Of a DNA stretch of 64,000 nucleotides, positions 58,501 to 64,000 are shown piece by piece; within the stretch, counting starts at the first letter, position 1, and every line of letters starts with the position of its first letter. This DNA comes from Bolinopsis microptera. Its lineage: Eukaryota > Ctenophora > Tentaculata > Lobata > Bolinopsidae. The notes beneath the pieces were generated by a model. It was not told the origin of the DNA, did no database searches, and saw only the letters and a list, made by a program, of their open reading frames with translations. The stretch lies in the NCBI RefSeq assembly GCF_026151205.1, contig NC_087077.1:12312983-12376982 (forward strand), read 5' to 3'. The translations under genes and the position numbers were made by a program.

Positions 58501-60686
58501 CGGCAGTTCCTCTCAGCTAGACTTCTAGATAGAGACACTTTCAACTCTTCTCTCCGGGCACTGCGCGCTGAGCAACTTATCCCTTTATCAGGTGAACACT
58601 TTAATTTCAGTTTGAAAAGTTAGCAAAAGTGTCACATTATTATATTATGTACTACTATAACTGATAACACTGAACACTTCCAGTACAATTAGCGGATCTT
58701 AAGTAGCCAATAGACATTATTAACCATAAGTTCCCATTAGTAATCTTTAGTAATCGTTGCGTTACTTACACAGTTGCTGTTATGGAGGGAGGGTGTTACG
58801 AGCGATGTTACGAGAATGTGTTAAATCTGCACATGTTGAGAGATATAGAAGAGTGGGCTAACTCCCTCATATTCAACCAGTCTCCTGGCTCTCAGTCTCT
58901 CACTCTCATTGACAAGAACAAGGAGGTAATATTATTTTATATTCGCTTTTGCAAATAAAAGGATTGTAACTTTGTTTCTTAAATACGTCGGAAAACTTTT
59001 TGCTGATTAAGAAATTGTTATAACAATTAGATTTAAACAGAAATTCCGTTTTCCTTCAATTTTATATCGGGAGTAAAGCTTAGTATTTTTTAACTTTTTG
59101 ATGTGTGTTTCTTCTCAGTTTGAAAGTAGGATGGGAGTAATCCAGGATGGTTGGCGGACACGGGAGCCAGTGTATAACCTACAGCGCGCTCTCCTGCGCT
59201 TGGTGGGGGATGATAAAACAGTCAGTGCAACTCTGGGTACAAGCTGGTTAAACAGTGCTACTTTAGCACGGTCAGTTACTTTCAATTACTACTGTACTTC
59301 TCAATGTTATAATGTGATATTTACTCTTTTCTCCTACTTTATAATTCGTTGAAATAGTGTTTTACAGTAAGGAGATGCTGATACCATGTTGTGATAGTGC
59401 TCTACAGAATGCTAGTCTCTACACCCCACCCAAGTTCAAGGTATTTTGTCACAGACCACCCTGAGAGCCTGAGAATCGGCACTTCATGTTTCTATCTTGG
59501 ATTGTCGTAGTCGGTTGTCCTTAATATCAACTAGCGCTGTGCATAAAAATATTAATTTTAATATTCTGTATCTGTTAGATAGAACGAGCACGCTGGTTGT
59601 GGGACAAACAGTCCAAAGAGGAGGCAATGACATTGCTAGGGAACTATTTATCCGAGATAGAGAGATCACCTGAGAGTATCAGTAAGAGGGGCAGAGCTGA
59701 GGCAAAACTGCTCTACGCTAACTGGAGGGAGCTGACTTCTTATTACGACTCAGAGGATATTCAACATTTGTTCTTGAAGGTTCGTTTTATTGTTTTAAGA
59801 AAGCGACAAACCACTCATCAACTTTTTGTTTACTAGCTCAACCTTTACTGTTTGTGCTTGTGCCAATTGAACTGACTAGTGTTATTCTAGTGTAAATGTG
59901 TTGTTCATACAGGTTACGGATGCAGATCCAAGTTGGGAAGATGCACAGTTTAACTGTGCCAACTATTATTATAAATGGAGCAAAGCTGTTACGCCAGGGT
60001 TCAAACAGACCATGATGCCGCATGTTATCAAACACTACGGGGAGTCCCTCAAGTATGGCTCAAATAACATTTTCCAGAGCTTACCCCGTCTCCTTACGAC
60101 TTGGTTCGATCTTGAAGGTAAATCGCATGTTAATTAAGTCAGCTTATAATTGTGGCAATATAGAAGTCCACATTTTCGAAACCAGGTATTTTAGACGCGA
60201 AAGCCGAAGACATTTAAAGTAGATGATCTCGCGCGCATTGAAGCACCTTCCCGCGATCGAAATGTACTATTTTGGGTCATCTCTTGTTTATTTTGTGAAA
60301 CTTACATTTTAAGGTCAAATAAAGTAAAGGGGAATTTGATACTAAACCAAGCACTTCAACCGATCCTAATTCATCATTTAGTTTACCCCGCATGTTTTAA
60401 TTTCAGGAGCGGATATGAGCCAGAGCACCGCGCAGATGTCCATGTCACAAGCTGCCCACAAACCCAACTGTATACAACAGGCTAACAAGTAAGCACCTTT
60501 TTTTACCCGTTTCAATATCTGCATAAATATGTTTTTGTTAATCGAGTAATACAGTAGTTGGAATACTGAGTTTTAATATTTTGACTTTTCAGGCACATTG
60601 ACGATCTTATAAAGAAACTGCCAACTTATCAGTGGCTCACTGCTCTGTCCCAAATACTGTCTCGTATTTGTCACCCGTCAGCCTCC
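39828..60686 (+). CDS. ATR: ATR checkpoint kinase, N-terminal HEAT to FAT region (40 exons; kinase domain not in window)
   Basis: ATR is the nuclear PIKK that senses RPA-coated single-stranded DNA with ATRIP and phosphorylates CHK1 (family knowledge). Exons: 39828-39894, 40182-40304, 40502-40613, 40757-40871, 41497-41635, 42180-42381, 42603-42786, 43010-43198, 43455-43559, 43769-43846, 44002-44332, 44432-44529, 44654-44894, 45069-45258, 45520-45658, 45803-45929, 46112-46245, 46380-46553, 49197-49295, 49427-49821, 50361-50514, 51451-51589, 51698-51859, 52167-52271, 55551-55845, 56119-56339, 56530-56651, 56976-57075, 57224-57372, 57553-57664, 57776-57897, 58158-58261, 58434-58591, 58774-58925, 59119-59270, 59368-59440, 59579-59779, 59913-60117, 60407-60488, 60593-60686. 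All are GT..AG with matching phases; 6,144 nt, 2,048 codons. Diagnostic matches to animal [52 protein letters not shown]. Human ATR has 2,644 residues, so about the last 400 (end of FAT, PI3K-like kinase, FATC) are missing here. Confidence 0.93.
40381..40498 (+). repeat. CTAACAATGTGTGATAC minisatellite in ATR intron 2
   Basis: Six to seven units of 17-19 bp immediately before the exon 3 acceptor. Confidence 0.85.
41385..41486 (+). repeat. AATTAAATAGTCTAAATT minisatellite in ATR intron 4
   Basis: About six units of 18 bp ending next to the exon 5 acceptor. Confidence 0.85.
46925..48396 (-). CDS. Cathepsin L-like papain-family cysteine protease (four exons), nested antisense in ATR
   Basis: Exons 48268-48396, 47827-48166, 47461-47678, 46925-47275; 1,038 nt, 345 residues, all GT..AG and in phase. 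Residues 1-18 are a signal peptide ([18 protein letters not shown]). An I29 propeptide follows with an ERFNIN-type helix ([20 protein letters not shown]) and AMNEHGDLT. The mature enzyme has the catalytic Cys in GQCGSCWSF, His in [11 protein letters not shown] and Asn in [13 protein letters not shown], and GCDGGLMD in between. Length and motifs match secreted or lysosomal cathepsin L, and every catalytic residue is intact. The whole gene lies on the opposite strand inside the ATR intron 46554-49196. Confidence 0.95.
48992..49047 (+). CDS. ATR: Possible alternative ATR microexon
   Basis: Fifty-six nt between TTAG and GTGATC reading [17 protein letters not shown], similar to the human ATR segment IRTLGKQLNVNRREI. 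It enters in phase 1 and exits in phase 0, so it fits exon 19, but needs exon 18 to end at an alternative donor 46536/46537 (TTGA|GTGACT) rather than 46553. Either arrangement is open. Confidence 0.4.
49197..55845 (+). CDS. ATR: ATR exons 19-25: central HEAT region (UME-type segment)
   Basis: Clear alignment to animal [15 protein letters not shown] against the human NFKYIFSHLVC segment, [10 protein letters not shown] (human QPKLLGILAFF), [14 protein letters not shown] (human DVRIHALTSLKETL) and [14 protein letters not shown]. This is the UME/HEAT block preceding FAT. Exon 25 is separated from exon 24 by a 3.3-kb intron filled by an inverted-repeat element. Confidence 0.92.
50020..50252. mobile_element. 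TTAA-flanked near-perfect palindrome (233 bp) in ATR intron 20
   Basis: TTAA at 50016-50019 and 50253-50256. Arms of about 105 bp starting CCCATTAGGGACGATAGGG are inverted around ATTGGGCTTCATTATATGTA. It is a hairpin MITE with piggyBac-like target choice but different termini from the 22.4/25.8-kb family. Confidence 0.88.
50562..51290 (+). repeat. Degenerate tandem repeats in ATR intron 21
   Basis: Units with TTTGGGAATAGAACTT.GAG and GATATACTGGTTCCA.TACCTTGATGGCGACTT recur at about 50575, 50665, 50970 and at 50797, 51157. Period is roughly 360 bp with shorter internal duplications. Confidence 0.75.
52341..55485. mobile_element. 3.15-kb inverted-repeat element with oriented motif array, in ATR intron 24
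   Basis: 35-bp ends (GGACACGTTCATTGAAGTTT.. at 52341; inverted at 55451-55485) flanked by TTAT on both sides. The left part is two direct repeats of 674 bp (the end sequence recurs at 53015). The right part has three repeats of about 313 bp (GGGCATGGGTTTC at 53890, 54204, 54516). About 20 copies of TGTGACGAAATTTACA or its complement recur roughly every 150 bp. No ORF longer than 75 codons and no transposase. Confidence 0.8.
55985..56135 (+). repeat. ATR: Triplicated 3' splice site before ATR exon 26
   Basis: The unit CCCCGACTAACGTTACCCC(CATTA)TATTGCCAGGTACATACTAAACCC occurs three times (acceptors CCAG near 56020, 56079 and 56118). Only the last copy leads into an open exon. Confidence 0.85.
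56119..60686 (+). CDS. ATR: ATR exons 26-40: FAT domain
   Basis: TPR-like helical repeats: [109 protein letters not shown], ending [11 protein letters not shown] with donor GTTAGT at 60687. The order is the same as in human ATR. Continuing without splicing gives a stop about 20 codons on, so another exon is required. Confidence 0.94.
56338..56480 (+). repeat. CTGTTACCATGACAACACTA repeats in ATR intron 26
   Basis: Three perfect 20-bp units then decayed copies. Confidence 0.8.
56684..56938 (+). repeat. 28-bp minisatellite with CACGTG core in ATR intron 27
   Basis: Nine units of CAGGCTAGTAATGACAATRTCACGTGAC. Each holds the palindrome TCACGTGA (E-box core). Confidence 0.92.
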
Positions 60687-60970
60687 GTTAGTATTTCAAA
60701 ATTATCTAATCATACACTTTCCTTCAACTCCAGTCATCGGTGTTTCTTATAGTTTAAACATTTCAAATGTATCGAATTACGACCTATTGACGATAAAGCA
60801 CTATTTATTGGTCGCCCGGCTTTATTTTTGCTGTTGGGGTAGAAGGTTGAGGGGCAGACTGGACCTAGATATTTGGGTTCTAATATTGACAAGGCGTTAT
60901 GGTTCTGCATATGACTATAAGACTATAAAGTCGATTAAAATAACTTGTGTTGTTTTAAGTTTCGTGATAT
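60687..60970. other. ATR intron sequence after exon 40; no kinase exon seen
   Basis: No frame resembles the remaining FAT, the DFG/HxDHN-type kinase motifs or FATC. Confidence 0.5.
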
Positions 60971-61830
60971 GATGTCAATTATAGCAAATAAATCAGAATA
61001 AATACTGTACAAAAATGACAATACATAGTATCGAATGATATCTTGTTTGCAATCCAATACAAACAAATCCCCATTTCTCGTGTGCCCAAGTCTATATCAC
61101 AGAGTGCAGGGAGGATAGGGATTCTAATGTTGACAAATAACTTCGTGGGGCAGGGAGGGGAGAGAGGGTCTCTTGTTCAGTCGTCTGAGAGATGTGATCA
61201 CTGATTTGACCAATCCCATCTTCTGTACTCTTTTCTTCTGGTTGGAAGGGTGATCTGAGTTGCCAGATGATCTCTCCTCAAGATCAGGGTTCATAGTTGG
61301 TGAGGGAGGTGAAGTGGTAGAGTCAGTACAGTTAGAGCGAGCGAGAAAACTTTGAAAGAGATGGGGATATCTTTCCCGCATAGAGCATTCAGAGTCCTGT
61401 ATCATGACGGAGGGCTCTAAAGAGTCGTCGTCCGAGTTCTGTGTCTCGTAGCTCTCCAGTTCTGAGAGACAGCTACCCTCTAAGATGAAAGTTAGCAGTC
61501 CTATTTTAGAGGTCTCCGTGTTCTTCTCTTCAAAACAGTTGTCAGTAGAGTGGAATAGTATGCTACAATTCACCTGAACTGTGCGGGTACGGAAGGTGGG
61601 CGTCGCAGGTTTGATGGGACTGGGACAAGTTGGAGCGAGGTACTTGGAGCTGAGCAGAGAGATGCGGGCAGATTTAGCTGGAGAGGAGCAGAATTGAGGA
61701 AATGGGAATGAAGGGGATTTAGCTAGAGACATATCAGCAGTTCAGAAAATAGTTCAAGCTAACAAGAAGATTGTTAAATAGTTAGATAGTTGATGAAAAC
61801 TGTAGAGTTTGGACGAAATTTGAATATGAA
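60970..61830 (-). repeat. Left arm of an inverted gene duplication
   Basis: Contains the coding copy 61124-61732 and matching 3' flank (GAGAAATGGGGATTTGTTTG at about 61080-61061) and 5' flank (ACTATTTTCTGAACTGCTGAT at about 61751-61731). The partner is about 62310-63150. Confidence 0.9.
61124..61732 (-). CDS. Intronless gene of unknown function, minus copy (202 aa)
   Basis: Starts MSLAKSPSFPFPQFCSSPAK: Ser/Pro-rich N-terminus, a conserved core KIGLLTFILEGSCLSELESY, a Ser/acidic linker, and a basic helical tail KKRVQKMGLVKSVITSLRRL ending HEVICQH. No signal peptide, no membrane segment and no family I recognise. Compared with its partner it keeps the full frame. Most differences look like substitutions plus a three-codon length change, so both copies are under constraint or recent. 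The lack of introns beside intron-rich genes is compatible with origin by retroposition. Confidence 0.75.
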   Translation of the reverse strand: MSLAKSPSFPFPQFCSSPAKSARISLLSSKYLAPTCPSPIKPATPTFRTRTVQVNCSILFHSTDNCFEEKNTETSKIGLLTFILEGSCLSELESYETQNSDDDSLEPSVMIQDSECSMRERYPHLFQSFLARSNCTDSTTSPPSPTMNPDLEERSSGNSDHPSNQKKRVQKMGLVKSVITSLRRLNKRPSLPSLPHEVICQH

Positions 61831-61987
61831 AAGTTTATCATCTGCTACGTTTTATGTAAACCCTACCCACTCGATCCCGCCTATCTAATCAGACTTGTTG
61901 TGTCCACCCGATCAGCCCAATGATGCGTCATATCGTCATCCTATCCAGTGTGCAGTGTGATCTTGGACCATGGTATCTGGATTTTGG

Positions 61988-62073
61988 AGTGGTTTAGGGC
62001 TGGTATCACGTGACACGTTACTCAGACAGTAAAGTGGTTTAGGGCTGGTTTCACGTGACACGCTACTCAGACA
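61988..62073 (+). promoter_or_regulatory. Tandem 45-bp repeat with CACGTGACAC in the shared upstream region
   Basis: AGTGGTTTAGGGCTGGTATC and what follows to CTCAGACAG is present twice (61988 and 62033). Each unit has one E-box (TCACGTGACAC). It lies midway between the two divergent ATGs. Confidence 0.6.
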
Positions 62074-62277
62074 GGTTGGGAACTCTCACAGTCCATTAAC
62101 CAGACCATTCGTGATTACAGGGCCCGGTGAAAGGTTAGGCCTCTACCGGGTAACCTGATCCTAGTCGCCCTATCAATTAGTTTGGGATCTTTCAGGCACC
62201 CTGGGAATTTCAAACTAATTATGACAGCCGCCAATATACAATCAAGGTAAACAGATAAATATAGTGAGGGCAGTTGG

Positions 62278-62285
62278 TATATAAG
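62278..62285 (+). promoter_or_regulatory. TATA box of the plus copy
   Basis: TATATAAG, 107 bp before the ATG. The minus copy lacks an equally good box at the matching place. Confidence 0.6.
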
Positions 62286-62309
62286 GTAGAAGACGGATAC
62301 CATCTCATA

Positions 62310-63150
62310 TTCACATTTTGTCTACATTCTACAACTTACAATTAACTGTTCAACACAACAAGTCCTTGATACTATTTTCTGAACTGCTGATATGTCTCTA
62401 GCTAAATCCCCTTCATTCCCATCTCCTCAATTCTGCTCCTCACCAGCTAAATCAACCTCCAGCTCCAGACTGCAGTACTCCTCCCCAACTTGTCCCAGTC
62501 CCATCAAACCCGCAACCCCTAACTTCCGTACCCGCACAGTTCAGGTGAATTGTAGCATACAGTTCCAGAGTAACAGCTGTATTGAAGAGAAAAACACGGA
62601 GACCTCTAAAATAGGACTGCTAACTTTCATCCTAGAGGGTAGCTGTCTCTCAGAACTGGAGAGCTACGAGACACAGAACTGTTATGACTACTCTCTAGAG
62701 CCATCTATCTTGTTACAGGACTCTGAGTGCTCCCTAAGGAACAGATATCCTCATCTCTTTCAAAGTTTCCTCGCTCCCTCTAACTGTACTGACTCTAGAC
62801 CTTCACCTCCATCTTCAACTAGGAACACTGACCTGGGAAAGAGGTCATCTGGCAACTCAGATCACCCTTCCAACCAGAAGAAAAGAGTACAGAAGATGGG
62901 ATTGGTCAAATCAGTGATCACATCTCTCAGACGACTGAACAAGAGACCCTCTCTCCCCTCCCTGCCCCGCGAAGTTACTTGTCAACATTAGAATCCCTAT
63001 CCTCCCTGCACTCTGTGTTATTAACTTGAGTTGAAGAGAAATGGGGATTTGTTTGTATTGGATTGCAAACAAGATATCATTCGATACTGTGTATCGTCAA
63101 TTTTGTACAGTATTTATTTTGATTTGTTTGCTATAACTTACATCACGACT
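62310..63150 (+). repeat. Right arm of the inverted gene duplication
   Basis: Mirror of 60970-61830, including 5' UTR, coding region and 3' flank up to TTTGCTATAACTTACATCA. Confidence 0.9.
62392..62991 (+). CDS. Intronless gene of unknown function, plus copy (199 aa)
   Basis: Paralogue of 61124-61732, sharing the same start, core KIGLLTFILEGSCLSELESY and basic tail, differing mostly in the Ser-rich linkers. It has the better promoter (TATATAAG at 62278). Function unknown. Confidence 0.78.
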   Translation: MSLAKSPSFPSPQFCSSPAKSTSSSRLQYSSPTCPSPIKPATPNFRTRTVQVNCSIQFQSNSCIEEKNTETSKIGLLTFILEGSCLSELESYETQNCYDYSLEPSILLQDSECSLRNRYPHLFQSFLAPSNCTDSRPSPPSSTRNTDLGKRSSGNSDHPSNQKKRVQKMGLVKSVITSLRRLNKRPSLPSLPREVTCQH

Positions 63151-63497
63151 TTCCGTATCTAAAACATAGTAAGCGAAACCATAACGATCTTAACAAGACA
63201 AGCCAGGCCTAACATGACATGCCTATCTGAGCGTCTTTATGTTAGGACTATGGTTAGGATTTTGGTTAGTTTTTTCCTGCCAGATCTAACTAAGTATTAA
63301 CGAGCTAAGTAGACGAATTATTACAATTTATGTAGTCATCGCTTAACAATAAACCATTTACAACCAACAAAGAACTTAGTAAGAAAATATATACACATCA
63401 TCTCGTAGATACATAATAAAATGGTCTCTTTTACCCGCTCAAGCTGTCTCTGGAGAGGCAGTATGAAAAGTTAATAATGTTCAATAAAACTGATAAT
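63151..63497. other. Spacer
   Basis: No exon recognised; AATAAA at 63347 could end the plus-strand gene at 62391-62991. Confidence 0.4.
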
Positions 63498-64000
63498 TTA
63501 GCCCAGAAACCAAGCTAACCTAGCTGCGTTGAGATGAAGAGAGGGGTAAGTAAAGGTAGTAGGACGTGTTATAAGAGAGTGTAGGATCCCGGCAGCACAC
63601 TCCTCCTTCTCTCCTACCATCCAGTCAGGCAGCGTAAACAGGGGCATCCTATCTCCCGCTGCTATCTCTCCCAGAGCACCCACTGTCAGTGTTACTGCTG
63701 ACTTCTTTTCTTTCAACTCCTGCTGTAGACTGTAGAAGAAGCCGTTGAGAGCGTGTTTGGTAGCGGAGAGCACTGATAGCCCAGACTTAGGGACCTCTCC
63801 CAGAGCGGATGACGCTACAAATATGTGTCCCTTGCTTTTCTCTAGATGAGGCATGGCTTTTAGCGATATCTCAATGGAACTGAGCAGGTTGACACTGAAG
63901 GTCCTCTGTACGAAGTTGTGGTCGATAGGTCGGCCTCCTTTAACCAGGTAACCCCTAGCTATCTCCTCCTGGTTAAGTATGAGAAAGTCCAGTCCCCCTA
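63498..64000 (-). CDS. 11-beta-hydroxysteroid dehydrogenase-1-like SDR, 3' part (runs off window)
   Basis: Open from base 64000 to the stop at 63498 in one frame. Visible SDR elements: GLDFLILN (strand 4 and the NxAG-like region), FSVNLLSSIEIS (active-site Asn helix), GHIFVASSALGEVP (catalytic Ser strand), then LSATKHALNGFFYSLQQEL where HSD11B1-type enzymes have YSAxKxAL. The catalytic Tyr is Leu in this copy while the Lys is kept. The tail TYPSLHLNAARLAWFLG matches the hydrophobic C-terminal region of HSD11B1-like proteins. The N-terminal Rossmann TGxxxGxG lies beyond the window. Probably an ER-associated dehydrogenase family member, possibly catalytically impaired. Confidence 0.85.
   Translation of the reverse strand, partial: GGLDFLILNQEEIARGYLVKGGRPIDHNFVQRTFSVNLLSSIEISLKAMPHLEKSKGHIFVASSALGEVPKSGLSVLSATKHALNGFFYSLQQELKEKKSAVTLTVGALGEIAAGDRMPLFTLPDWMVGEKEECAAGILHSLITRPTTFTYPSLHLNAARLAWFLG

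Overview
The window is animal (metazoan) nuclear DNA. Genes are split into many short exons with GT..AG introns. Extracellular proteins are mosaics of SRCR, LDL-receptor class A, immunoglobulin, sushi and ApeC domains joined by phase 1-1 exons. Nearly every intron carries repeats. ApeC plus multi-SRCR proteins in an AT-rich, repeat-rich genome suggest a marine invertebrate, possibly a cnidarian; the species cannot be fixed from the sequence alone.

Layout. 1-2.5 kb: decayed transposon-type ORFs (an AlkB/PHD ORF on the minus strand and an unidentified ORF split by a MITE). 3.2-4.0 kb: the last two exons of an unidentified plus-strand gene. 4.0-14.4 kb: no intact gene; reverse-transcriptase remnants, a satellite array with a 674-bp two-monomer higher-order unit (7.48-10.35 kb), a 1-kb foldback element (12.4-13.4 kb) and a pair of widely spaced inverted 43-bp repeats. 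14.6-36.2 kb, minus strand: a giant SRCR mosaic gene (23 exons, all phases compatible, about 1,990 codons) and, directly upstream, an ApeC-sushi gene whose last donor is in phase with the SRCR gene's Ig exon, so the two may be one locus with alternative first exons. 36.6-37.0 kb: a small possible coiled-coil gene. 39.8-60.7 kb, plus strand: the DNA-damage checkpoint kinase ATR, reconstructed as 40 exons and 2,048 codons covering the HEAT and FAT regions. A complete cathepsin L-like gene lies antisense inside one ATR intron (46.9-48.4 kb), and a 3.1-kb inverted-repeat element fills another (52.3-55.5 kb). 61.0-63.1 kb: an inverted duplication of an intronless gene of unknown function. 63.5-64.0 kb: the 3' part of an 11-beta-HSD1-like short-chain dehydrogenase, running off the end.

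How it fits together. ATR is an intracellular checkpoint kinase. The minus-strand SRCR/ApeC genes encode secreted recognition-type proteins (signal peptides, no evident membrane anchor), and the cathepsin is a secretory/lysosomal protease; these are neighbours, not a pathway. The ATR kinase and FATC exons are not found before the window ends, so they lie beyond 64 kb (the downstream genes then being intronic) or the locus is rearranged. The most interesting items are a transposon that appears to have been turned into an intron of the SRCR gene, the oriented motif array inside ATR intron 24, and a dehydrogenase lacking its catalytic tyrosine.
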